Shown: positions 15,839-23,656 of the stretch, piece after piece
Layout of the letters: each line of letters starts with the position of its first letter
Position numbering within the stretch: position 1 is the first letter of the stretch
NCBI GenBank assembly: GCA_964447175.1
Contig: CAYURP010000024.1
Coordinates: 1 to 44,044 of the forward strand
Direction of reading: 5' to 3'
Length of the DNA stretch: 44,044 bases
Source of the DNA: CAYURP01 sp964447175
GTDB lineage: Bacteria; Zixibacteria; MSB-5A5; SM23-73-2
The notes under the pieces: model-generated
What the model was told of the DNA's origin: nothing
The model's database searches: none
What the model saw: the letters and a program-made list of their open reading frames with translations, nothing else
Program-made: the position numbers and the translations under genes

Positions 15839-17401
15839 ATGGAAAATATAATAACAGTTGTAGTTGCAATCGGGACTGGAGCGATTGCTTTTATAATTGG
15901 GTGGTGGATCAGCCGCAGAACAGGTGAAAGGAAATTAGCTAAAATAGAGGAGACGGCAAAGAAGATAATCTCCGATGCGGAAAAAGAGGCGCAGATAAAG
16001 AAAAAGGAAGCCATCCTGGAGGCAAAGGATGAATGGTATAAAATCAAAATTAAGGTGGAACGCGAAATCCAGGATAAAAAGGGAGAGGTGGTCCAATTAG
16101 AGAAAAAACTCCAGGATAAGGAATCAAGCCTGGACAGAAAAGTGGACATTCTCAACCGGAAGGAAAGGGAGATACAGAACAAGGAAAAGATCATCTATGC
16201 CCGGGAGAAGGGTAACCGATTGCGGGAGGAGGAGTTGAACAGGTTAATCGCTACCCAGAACAAACAGCTGGAAAGGATTGCTCAGATGTCCTCAGAGGAA
16301 GCTAAAAAGATTCTTATGCAGAATCTGGAAGGCGAAGCCCGGCAGGAAGCAGCCCAGCTTATCAAGGAAATCAAGGAAAAAGCTGAGGAGACAGCTGAGA
16401 AGGAAGCAAAAAACATAATAATTCAGGCCATTCAGAGATGCGCTGCCGATCATACGGTCGAATCCACAGTTTCTGTGGTGAATTTGCCCACTGATGAGAT
16501 GAAAGGAAGGATAATTGGAAGGGAAGGAAGAAATATCAGGTCCTTTGAGATCGAAACCGGAATCGACGTGATAGTGGACGATACCCCAGAAGCTGTTATT
16601 CTGTCGGGCTATGATCCCATAAGACGCGAAATCGCCAGGATGGCTCTGGAGAAGCTGGTAGTGGACGGCAGAATTCATCCTGCCCGCATCGAGGAGGTCG
16701 TCACTAAAGCTAAAAAGGAAATGGAGGTCATCATCAGAGAAACCGGAGAGCAAGCCTGTTTTGATCTGGGAATCCACGGATTACATCCGGAGCTGGTTAA
16801 ACTCCTGGGCAAGCTCAGGTACCGTACCAGCTATGGACAGAACGTGTTACATCACTCCACTGAAGTGGCTTATATCAGCGGGATTATGGCAGCGGAGCTG
16901 GATCTGGATTCCAACTTGGCTAAAAGGGCTGGTCTTTTACATGATATAGGGAAAGCAGTAGATAAGGAGAGCGAGGGAACCCATTCCCAGATAGGCTATA
17001 ATATTGCCTTAAAATACGGAGAGCATCCTTTTGTACTGAATGCCATAGCTGCCCACCATGAGGATGTTCCTCATGAGTCTCCCTTTTCTGTTTTGGTTCA
17101 GGCTGCGGATGCGGTCTCAGGTGCCAGACCCGGAGCCCGCAGGGAAACCCTGGAAGCATATATTAAGAGGCTGGAAAAACTGGAGGAGCTGGCTGATTCC
17201 TTCAAGGGTGTGGCTAAGGCGTATGCTATCCAGGCGGGAAGGGAGATCCGGATCATCGTGGAACACGAGCAGATGGATGATGCCAAATCCGCTGAGCTGG
17301 CATCCCAGATCGCCAAAAAGATCGAGGCGGAACTGGAATACCCGGGTCAAATCAAGGTTACTGTCATCCGAGAAACCAGAGCTGTGGAGTATGCTAAATA
17401 A
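15839..17401 (+). CDS. rny: Ribonuclease Y
   Basis: Membrane-anchored endoribonuclease that starts mRNA decay. From ATG 15839 it is 520 aa, the normal length. Residues 1-25 form a transmembrane anchor (IITVVVAIGTGAIAFIIGWWI). A long charged coiled coil spans about 30-205. A KH domain follows (LPTDEMKGRIIGREGRNIRSFE), then an HD domain with LLHDIGKAVD and the distal AAHHEDVP. I chose 15839 because GGAGGTG (15827-15833) lies just upstream; the in-frame start at 15812 lies within the terminator hairpin. rny followed by a ymdB-like gene is a widespread pairing. Confidence 0.96.
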   Translation: MENIITVVVAIGTGAIAFIIGWWISRRTGERKLAKIEETAKKIISDAEKEAQIKKKEAILEAKDEWYKIKIKVEREIQDKKGEVVQLEKKLQDKESSLDRKVDILNRKEREIQNKEKIIYAREKGNRLREEELNRLIATQNKQLERIAQMSSEEAKKILMQNLEGEARQEAAQLIKEIKEKAEETAEKEAKNIIIQAIQRCAADHTVESTVSVVNLPTDEMKGRIIGREGRNIRSFEIETGIDVIVDDTPEAVILSGYDPIRREIARMALEKLVVDGRIHPARIEEVVTKAKKEMEVIIRETGEQACFDLGIHGLHPELVKLLGKLRYRTSYGQNVLHHSTEVAYISGIMAAELDLDSNLAKRAGLLHDIGKAVDKESEGTHSQIGYNIALKYGEHPFVLNAIAAHHEDVPHESPFSVLVQAADAVSGARPGARRETLEAYIKRLEKLEELADSFKGVAKAYAIQAGREIRIIVEHEQMDDAKSAELASQIAKKIEAELEYPGQIKVTVIRETRAVEYAK

Positions 17402-17418
17402 AACCTACAGGAGTAAAC

Positions 17419-18213
17419 TTGAAGATATTGTTCATAGCAGATATAGTGGGAAGGCCCGGAAGATGGGCCACCTCCCAGCTCTTGCCGGATCTGAGGAGAA
17501 ACCTGGACATTGATTTTGTTATTGCTAATGTAGAAAACGCAGCTGGTGGATTCGGTTTAACTAAAGAGATTGGTCAAAAGATCATTACCTACGGTGTGGA
17601 TTGTCTTACCAGCGGGAATCACATCTGGGACAGAAAGGACATCTTTCCCTATCTGGATGAGGAATATCGGGTACTGCGTCCTGCCAACTATCCTCCGGAT
17701 GTCCCGGGCAGGGGCTCGGGTATTTTTGAAACCAGGAAATTTGAAAAGGTGGGTGTGATTAATATACAGGGAAGGGTATTTATAAAAGAGATCGACTGCC
17801 CCTTCAGAAGATCATTAGAGGAGGTCGAAAAGCTGAAAAAAGATGCCAAAGTGATAGTGGTGGATATGCATGCTGAGGCAACTTCTGAGAAAATGTCTTT
17901 AGGATTTTATCTGGATGGCAAGATCTCAGCCTTAATAGGGACCCATACCCATGTGCAGACAGCGGACGAAATTATTTTACCCAAGGGGACCGCTTATATA
18001 ACTGATGCGGGAATGACCGGTCCCCACAACTCCATCATTGGCATAAGAAAAGAGGATGCCTTAGCCCGGTTCTTAACCCAGATTCCTCACAGGTTCAGGC
18101 TGGGCATAGAGGATGTAAAATTCAGCGCAGTCCTGATAGATGTTGATTCCGATTCGGGCAAGGCTAAAAGTATTGAGAGATTAAAGATAGATGTTCCTGA
18201 AGAGGAGAGTTGA
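17419..18213 (+). CDS. ymdB: YmdB-family metallophosphoesterase
   Basis: 264-aa member of the YmdB/TIGR00282 family of calcineurin-like phosphoesterases, reported to hydrolyse 2',3'-cyclic nucleotides. Metal-binding motifs are visible: FIADIVGRPG at the start, ANVENAAGGFGLT, TSGNHIWD near residues 65-72, VDMHAEATSEK, and GTHTHVQTAD. The start is TTG at 17419 with CAGGAG 5-6 bases upstream. It follows rny by 17 bases and its stop lies just before folD, so the three are probably co-transcribed. Confidence 0.92.
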   Translation: MKILFIADIVGRPGRWATSQLLPDLRRNLDIDFVIANVENAAGGFGLTKEIGQKIITYGVDCLTSGNHIWDRKDIFPYLDEEYRVLRPANYPPDVPGRGSGIFETRKFEKVGVINIQGRVFIKEIDCPFRRSLEEVEKLKKDAKVIVVDMHAEATSEKMSLGFYLDGKISALIGTHTHVQTADEIILPKGTAYITDAGMTGPHNSIIGIRKEDALARFLTQIPHRFRLGIEDVKFSAVLIDVDSDSGKAKSIERLKIDVPEEES

Positions 18214-18221
18214 GGAGGAAA

Positions 18222-19106
18222 ATGACTGCCCAGATAATCGATGGAAAGAAGATCTCGCAGGATATAAGAGAAGAGGTAAAGCAAGAGGTGGAAGACCTAA
18301 AGAAAATGGGTCAAAACGTGGGTTTGGCTGCAGTTTTGGTGGGCGATAATCCAGCTTCCGCTATCTATGTCAAATATAAAGCCAAGGGGTGTGAGGAGGT
18401 CGGGATCCAATCGGAGGTTAAAAAATATCCCAAAGAATTGAAAGAGGAAGAACTTCTGTCTTTAATCGATGATTTAAACCAGAGGGAGGATGTGAGCGGA
18501 ATACTGGTACAGCTGCCTTTGTCTCCCCAGATCTCCGAGGAGAAGGTCATTCTCAGAATCGATCCCCAAAAAGACGTGGATGGATTTCATCCCTATAATG
18601 TGGGAATGATGCTGGCTGGTAAACCCACTTTTTTACCCTGCACTCCATATGGGATTCAGGAGCTTTTAATCCGATCGGGAAATGATCCGTCAGGCAAACA
18701 CGTAGTGATACTGGGCCGGGGAAGCCTGGTGGGAAAGCCTCTATCGATAATGCTTTCACAAAAACAAAAAGGAGCCAATGCCACGGTCACCCTGTGCCAT
18801 ACCGGCACAAAAGACCTTCCCCATTTTACCAGAGAGGCTGACATACTGGTGGCTGCCATGGGCAAAGCCAGATTTGTAAAAAAGGACATGGTCAAACAGG
18901 GGGCTGTGGTTATCGATGTAGGCACCAACAGGGTGGAGGATAAAACAGCCAAGAAAGGTTACAGAATTGTTGGGGATGTCGATTTCCAGGAAGTTTCGCA
19001 GGTCGCTGGAGCCATCACCCCTGTCCCCGGTGGTGTGGGTCCCATGACCGTTGCCATGCTTTTGAAAAACACCCTTAAAGCTGCCAAAATGCAAAAAGGG
19101 CTTTAA
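18222..19106 (+). CDS. folD: FolD: methylenetetrahydrofolate dehydrogenase / cyclohydrolase
   Basis: 294-aa bifunctional enzyme interconverting 5,10-methylene-THF and 10-formyl-THF with NADP+. Both signatures are present: VGDNPASAIYVKYKAKGCE, with the catalytic Lys, near residues 37-56, and PGGVGPMTVAMLL near 270. The Rossmann region shows VILGRGSLVGKPL. I chose ATG 18222, since AGGAGG lies 3-8 bases upstream; the in-frame TTG at 18210 overlaps that box. Confidence 0.97.
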   Translation: MTAQIIDGKKISQDIREEVKQEVEDLKKMGQNVGLAAVLVGDNPASAIYVKYKAKGCEEVGIQSEVKKYPKELKEEELLSLIDDLNQREDVSGILVQLPLSPQISEEKVILRIDPQKDVDGFHPYNVGMMLAGKPTFLPCTPYGIQELLIRSGNDPSGKHVVILGRGSLVGKPLSIMLSQKQKGANATVTLCHTGTKDLPHFTREADILVAAMGKARFVKKDMVKQGAVVIDVGTNRVEDKTAKKGYRIVGDVDFQEVSQVAGAITPVPGGVGPMTVAMLLKNTLKAAKMQKGL

Positions 19107-19149
19107 GAAAATTCTTTTCATTTTTTATCCCTAAAAAGTATAAAAAATT

Positions 19150-19174
19150 GGTCGGGCAAGGGTGCCCGACCTAC
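19150..19174 (-). repeat. REP-like hairpin, CCCT/AGGG loop
   Basis: Perfect stem GGTCGGGCA / TGCCCGACC around loop AGGG, ending in CTAC (19171-19174). Read on the minus strand this is GTAG followed by a hairpin, the layout of REP elements. Confidence 0.75.
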
Positions 19175-19197
19175 GAAAAATTTTTCCCTTCACCGTC

Positions 19198-19235
19198 GTA
19201 GGCAAGGCTCTCCCGCCTGTGACGGGATCTGCCTA
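19198..19235 (+). repeat. REP-like nested hairpin
   Basis: Starts with GTAG. The outer stem TAGGCA (19199) pairs with TGCCTA (19230), and the inner stem TCCCG (19211) pairs with CGGGA (19223). Confidence 0.55.
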
Positions 19236-19260
19236 TGGCATGATCAGCCCTACTGGATGT

Positions 19261-19287
19261 GTAGCCAGGCAAGGGTGCCTGGCCTAC
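19261..19287. repeat. REP-like hairpin flanked by GTAG and CTAC
   Basis: GTAG, stem CCAGGCA / TGCCTGG, loop AGGG, one base, then CTAC. It has the same loop as the element at 19150 but a different stem. Confidence 0.75.
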
Positions 19288-19317
19288 GATCTATAAAAAG
19301 TAAATTACCTTTTTAAC

Positions 19318-19341
19318 GTAGCCATGGCTCCCAGCCCTGGC
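19318..19341 (+). repeat. REP-like imperfect hairpin
   Basis: GTAG at 19318 leads into GCCATGG pairing with CCCTGGC (one mismatch) around CTCCCAG. It is the fourth palindrome in the 318-base gap between folD and the acyl-CoA synthetase gene. Confidence 0.5.
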
Positions 19342-19424
19342 AAATGATTTCTTTTAAGGTTTACATATTCAAATTGACAATCTTTTCAGGATTGGGTATT
19401 ATATATTCAAACTGGGTTTGAGAT

Positions 19425-21167
19425 ATGCCTGAGAAGATGAATCTTGACGAATTAAAGGGTCTTTCCATCCCTGAATTTCTGGATAGGTCTGTAGGATTAT
19501 TCGGGGATAAGATGACGCTTTACGCTCACACTGGTCAGGAATTCCAGGGCATAACCTATTCTGAACTGGGGAAAAGAGTTAAGCGGTTCGCTCTGAATCT
19601 TTTGGAGATGGGATTGAAAAAAGGAGATAAAGTAAGTTTGATCTCAGAGAATCGTCCTGAATGGGTAATTGCCTATCTGGGAATACTTTCAGCTAATGGG
19701 GTAGCTGTCCCTCTGGATCCAGCATTGAAAACCTCTGAGCTCAAGCATATTCTAAGGGAGTCTCAAACCAAAATGGTAGTGGCTTCATCAAAATATATCC
19801 CGGATATGGAGGAAGTTTTAAACGAATTGGATTCGCTTAAAAAAATAATATCTATGGATAATGAGCAGGAAGAAAACGTAGTTCCCTTTCAAAAGATGCT
19901 GGAGAAGGGAAAAGAGAGTTCTATAGAACTCTCTTACCCCAAACAAGAAGATTTGGCTTCTCTGATTTTCACCTCTGGTACTACTGGTTCATCCAAAGGG
20001 GTGATGTTAACTCACAGGAACATAATAACGGATATATGGGGAATATATCAGGCTCTGGACATCTACTATGATGACCATTTCCTTTCGGTGCTTCCCATCC
20101 ATCATACTTTCGAGTGTACTTGCGGCTTTCTGATTCCTTTGGGCAAAGGCGCAAGCATCTACTATGCCCGCAGTCTGAAATCAAAGCAGCTTTTGGAAGA
20201 TATGAGGAATACGAAAACAACCCTGGTGATCGGCGTGCCCCTTTTATTCGAGAAAATGCTGAATAGTCTAAGAAAGGGGATCAAGAAAAAATCTCCGCTA
20301 ACACAATTTTTATTTAATACTAATTTAAGCTTATGCGGCACTGCCAAAAAGCTCTTTAGCATTAGTCCAGGTAAATTCCTTTTCAAAGGCTTAAGGGAGA
20401 AAGCCGGGCTTTCGACTTTAAGGCTAATGGTTTGCGGAGGTGCGCCCATCTCGCCTGAGATACCGAAAACCTTCGATCTTTTAGGAATAAAGTTCCTGCA
20501 GGGATATGGATTAACCGAAACCTCTCCTGTATTGTGTGTTAATCCTTTTAAAAAGCCCAAATATGCATCAGTAGGTCCGCCTGTTCCAGGCGCTGAGCTT
20601 AAGATAATCGATCCGGATGAGAATGGAATTGGCGAGATAGCTGCCCGGGGTGATATGATAATGAAAGGATATTACAAAAATGAAGAGGCAACAGCTGAAG
20701 TTTTTAAAGATGGCTGGTTATTAACCGGCGATTCGGGCTGGATAGATAAGGATGGGTATGTATATGTGACCGGCAGGAAAAAGGATATGGTCGTTACTCG
20801 TGCGGGTAAAAACATATATCCTGAGGAGCTGGAGTATCAATTAAACAAAAGCGCTTTTATATTGGAATCTTTGGTCCTGGGAAGACCTGTGGGCAAGGGA
20901 AAAGGTGAGGAGCCTTATGCTATAATCGTGCCGGACTATGAGTATTTTGATTATATGGCTGAACAAGAAAAAACAGAATTCGATGAGAAAAAAATCGAAC
21001 AGATCATAAAAGAAGAGATTGCTAAGTGTTGTTCTAATATTGCAGATTACAAAAGAATCAAGGGTTTTGAGATCAGGGAGGAGGAATTCGAGAAAACCTC
21101 CACCAGAAAGATAAAGAGGTATCTTTTTAAACACAAGATCGTGCCTATTGAAAGGTCAGAAGATTGA
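19425..21167 (+). CDS. AMP-dependent long-chain acyl-CoA synthetase
   Basis: 580-aa adenylate-forming enzyme activating a carboxylate (probably a fatty acid) to acyl-CoA. The P-loop-like motif FTSGTTGSSKGVMLTHRN lies near residues 184-201. Also present are YGLTETSP near 365, GWLLTGDSG near 430, and the hinge GRKKDMVVTRAGKNIYPEELE. The C-terminal catalytic Lys lies in TSTRKIKRYLF. Length and motifs match the FadD15/long-chain group better than acetyl-CoA synthetase. The Shine-Dalgarno before ATG 19425 is weak; ATG 19437 is an alternative start. It stands alone between two repeat-rich gaps. Confidence 0.9.
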   Translation: MPEKMNLDELKGLSIPEFLDRSVGLFGDKMTLYAHTGQEFQGITYSELGKRVKRFALNLLEMGLKKGDKVSLISENRPEWVIAYLGILSANGVAVPLDPALKTSELKHILRESQTKMVVASSKYIPDMEEVLNELDSLKKIISMDNEQEENVVPFQKMLEKGKESSIELSYPKQEDLASLIFTSGTTGSSKGVMLTHRNIITDIWGIYQALDIYYDDHFLSVLPIHHTFECTCGFLIPLGKGASIYYARSLKSKQLLEDMRNTKTTLVIGVPLLFEKMLNSLRKGIKKKSPLTQFLFNTNLSLCGTAKKLFSISPGKFLFKGLREKAGLSTLRLMVCGGAPISPEIPKTFDLLGIKFLQGYGLTETSPVLCVNPFKKPKYASVGPPVPGAELKIIDPDENGIGEIAARGDMIMKGYYKNEEATAEVFKDGWLLTGDSGWIDKDGYVYVTGRKKDMVVTRAGKNIYPEELEYQLNKSAFILESLVLGRPVGKGKGEEPYAIIVPDYEYFDYMAEQEKTEFDEKKIEQIIKEEIAKCCSNIADYKRIKGFEIREEEFEKTSTRKIKRYLFKHKIVPIERSED

Positions 21168-21197
21168 GAACATTTTATCTTGGTAACACAAGTTGTC

Positions 21198-21251
21198 TTC
21201 CCGATAAGAGGGAGAATATCACAGGTTGAGGACAACCTGTGATACCGGGAA
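21198..21251. repeat. Nested palindrome
   Basis: The inner perfect 11-bp stem ATCACAGGTTG / CAACCTGTGAT (21218-21243, loop AGGA) lies inside an outer TTCCCG / CGGGAA pair (21198, 21246). TAC follows the inner stem, as in the neighbouring REP-like elements. Confidence 0.6.
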
Positions 21252-21256
21252 AAAGC

Positions 21257-21281
21257 GGGCGAAGATAAACTTCGCCCCTAC
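21257..21281 (-). repeat. REP-like hairpin with GGGCGAAG stem
   Basis: Stem GGGCGAAG / CTTCGCCC, loop ATAAA, then CTACGCG. Near-identical copies occur at 42001 and 42223 with loop ATGAA, more than 20 kb away, so this is a dispersed repeat. Confidence 0.85.
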
Positions 21282-21324
21282 GCGAAACGTATGCGAGATA
21301 AACGCAAGACGTAAATAGAGGATT

Positions 21325-22527
21325 ATGGAAGCGGAAATCTACACTGTTTCTGAAATTACTAAAAAGATTAAAGATATCTTAGAGGGAAGTATTCCCAAAA
21401 TATGGGTGGAAGGGGAGATCTCTAATTATACTCTTCACTCCTCCGGGCACAGGTATTTTTCCCTGAAAGATGAAAACTCTCAGATAAGATGCGTTTTCTG
21501 GAGGTTTAGGAGCAACTCCCTGAGGTTTGAGCCTGAAGATGGGATGAAGGTGATTGCCTTGGGCAATATCACGGTTTACCAGAGAGGCGGGCAATATCAA
21601 CTGGACGTGATTCTGCTTCACCCTGCGGGCATAGGTAAACTGGAACTTGAATTCCAAAGATTGAAAGAGAAACTTACCCAAGAAGGTCTTTTTGATGAGG
21701 AACACAAACTCCCTTTGCCTGAATTTCCTGAAACAATCGGTGTGGTTACCTCTCCGACTGGTGCTGCTATCAGAGATATTATCAAAATAATTCACCGAAG
21801 ATTTCCTTCTGTTAGGATTATTCTTAATCCGGTCAAGGTGCAGGGTAAGGGTGCGGCTGAGGAGATCGCCCAGGCTATTGAAGAATTCAATCAATACAAA
21901 GAGGTTGACCTTTTGATTGTAGGAAGGGGTGGAGGGTCTTTAGAAGACCTGTGGGCTTTTAATGAGGAGATTGTTGCCAGAGCGATCTATAACTCGAAAA
22001 TACCAATAATATCGGCCGTGGGGCATGAGATCGATTTCACTATTGCTGATTTTGTTGCTGATTTGCGTGCCCCCACTCCTTCTTCTGCTGCTGAGCTGGC
22101 AGTTAAAGATCGAACTGTACTGCTTAAGGAGATAAGCTCATACTCGAGAAAACTATTAACCATTCAATCAAATTTAATTAAATATTCTAAACAGAGAGTA
22201 AATGCACTGGTGGAGTCTTACGGTCTAAGACGACCTATGGATTTTGTTATTCAGAGATCGCAGAGAACCGATGAACTTCTGAAAACTTTGATAAAATCAA
22301 TAAAAAACTCTTTTGAATTCAGGAAAAAATCTTTATCTTTAGTTTTGGGCAAATTGAATGCATTATCACCGCTTGCGGTTTTCGAGCGAGGATTCAGCCT
22401 GACCAGAAAACTGCCCGAACTTATGGTGATAAAAGACGCCAGCATGCTTGAAGTCGATGACCTGGTTGAAGTGAAATTCCTGAAAGGAAAAATAGAATCA
22501 AAGGTTAAGAAAATAGAGGAAAATTAA
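21325..22527 (+). CDS. xseA: Exodeoxyribonuclease VII large subunit
   Basis: 400-aa XseA, the catalytic subunit of the single-strand-specific exonuclease VII. The N-terminal OB fold spans about 1-100 (VSEITKKIKDILEG, IWVEGEISNYTLHSSGHRYFSLKD). The catalytic domain carries TSPTGAAIRDI, VGRGGGSLEDLWAFN and SAVGHEIDFTIADFVADLRAPTPSSAAE. Helical residues follow and the C-terminal FERGFSL segment is present. It is followed 12 bases later by xseB. Confidence 0.97.
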   Translation: MEAEIYTVSEITKKIKDILEGSIPKIWVEGEISNYTLHSSGHRYFSLKDENSQIRCVFWRFRSNSLRFEPEDGMKVIALGNITVYQRGGQYQLDVILLHPAGIGKLELEFQRLKEKLTQEGLFDEEHKLPLPEFPETIGVVTSPTGAAIRDIIKIIHRRFPSVRIILNPVKVQGKGAAEEIAQAIEEFNQYKEVDLLIVGRGGGSLEDLWAFNEEIVARAIYNSKIPIISAVGHEIDFTIADFVADLRAPTPSSAAELAVKDRTVLLKEISSYSRKLLTIQSNLIKYSKQRVNALVESYGLRRPMDFVIQRSQRTDELLKTLIKSIKNSFEFRKKSLSLVLGKLNALSPLAVFERGFSLTRKLPELMVIKDASMLEVDDLVEVKFLKGKIESKVKKIEEN

Positions 22528-22539
22528 AGAAAGATAATT

Positions 22540-22797
22540 ATGACTAAATCCAAATCGTCCACTTCCGGTGGAAAGGTTAGTTTTGAAGATTCATTGAAAA
22601 GGCTGGAGGAGATAGTCCAGAAACTGGAGGAGGGTGAGCTATCTTTGGATGAGTCATTAAAGCTTTTTGAAGAGGGTATAGAGATCTCCCGTGCTTGCAC
22701 CAAAAAACTCTCGGATGCCGAGAAGAAGGTTGAAAAACTGATAAAGATAGGGCAGCAGTTTAAAACCGAAAAGTTCGAAACCGAAGAGGAAGAATAA
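22540..22797 (+). CDS. xseB: Exodeoxyribonuclease VII small subunit
   Basis: 85-aa XseB. The family core FEDSLKRLEEIVQKLEEGELSLDESLKLFEEGI is intact at residues 12-45, followed by a helix and an acidic tail. It assembles with XseA in several copies. It is co-transcribed with xseA and ispA (one base between its stop and the next start). Confidence 0.96.
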   Translation: MTKSKSSTSGGKVSFEDSLKRLEEIVQKLEEGELSLDESLKLFEEGIEISRACTKKLSDAEKKVEKLIKIGQQFKTEKFETEEEE

Positions 22798-22798
22798 A

Positions 22799-23656
22799 TT
22801 GGATCTAAAACGCTATTTGGATGTAAAAAGAAAGATAGTGGAAAATGCAATGGACAGATATCTTCCCTCGGAGAAAACCGAGCCCAGAACTATTCATAAG
22901 GCCATGAGATACAGCGTTTTTGCAGGGGGTAAAAGGCTTCGTCCCATCTTATCCATGGCCTCGTTTGAGCTGGTTAATGGCAAGGGTAAGTCCATTTTAC
23001 CGGCAGCCTGTGCCCTGGAATTTCTTCATACTTATTCTCTGATTCACGATGATCTTCCCTGTATGGATAATGATGATCTACGTCGGGGCAAGCCCACCCT
23101 GCACAAAATCTTTGGTGAGGGGATGGCGGTTCTGGCTGGCGATGCCTTGCATGCTCTGGCTTTTGAGATTCTTTTAAAGGCGAAAAATTCCCAGGTAATT
23201 GAGGAAGTGGCCAAATCCATCGGAACCAAAGGCATGATCGGAGGGCAGGTGGCTGATCTGGAGGCAGAAGGGAAAAGGGTTACTCCCTCTAAGGTTGCAT
23301 ATATCCATTCCCATAAAACAGGAGCTTTGATAAGAGCGTCAATTAGAGTGGGAGCGATTTTGGGTGGTGCGAATGGGAAAAAACTCAATGCCCTGTCCAG
23401 GTTTGGTGAGAAAATCGGTTTGGCTTTTCAGATAACAGATGATATTTTAGATGTGGAAGGCGAGGAAAAGGTAATAGGCAAAAAAACTCACGCTGATGAG
23501 AGAAAAGCCACGTATCCTAAAACTGTAGGCCTGGAAAGGTCAAAAAGGATAGCAAAGGAATTAATTAAATCAGCAAAAAATGATCTGAGAGGTTTTGGCA
23601 AGAAAAGAACGATTTTTGAAGAATTAGCAGATTACATAGTTTCACGGGTTAACTAA
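22799..23656 (+). CDS. ispA: Polyprenyl (farnesyl/geranylgeranyl) diphosphate synthase
   Basis: 285-aa trans-prenyltransferase condensing IPP with allylic diphosphates. The first Asp-rich motif reads IHDDLPCMDNDDLRRGKPT and the second FQITDDILD; GGKRLRP near residue 41 binds diphosphate. The start is TTG at 22799, directly after xseB. The xseB-ispA-dxs order is a common isoprenoid cluster. Chain length (C15 or C20) cannot be fixed from sequence by eye. Confidence 0.95.
   Translation: MDLKRYLDVKRKIVENAMDRYLPSEKTEPRTIHKAMRYSVFAGGKRLRPILSMASFELVNGKGKSILPAACALEFLHTYSLIHDDLPCMDNDDLRRGKPTLHKIFGEGMAVLAGDALHALAFEILLKAKNSQVIEEVAKSIGTKGMIGGQVADLEAEGKRVTPSKVAYIHSHKTGALIRASIRVGAILGGANGKKLNALSRFGEKIGLAFQITDDILDVEGEEKVIGKKTHADERKATYPKTVGLERSKRIAKELIKSAKNDLRGFGKKRTIFEELADYIVSRVN

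Noticed and set aside
17058..17513. Arg/Trp-rich plus-strand ORF over the rny end
   Set aside because: Out-of-frame shadow of rny and the next gene; composition is typical of a shifted frame.
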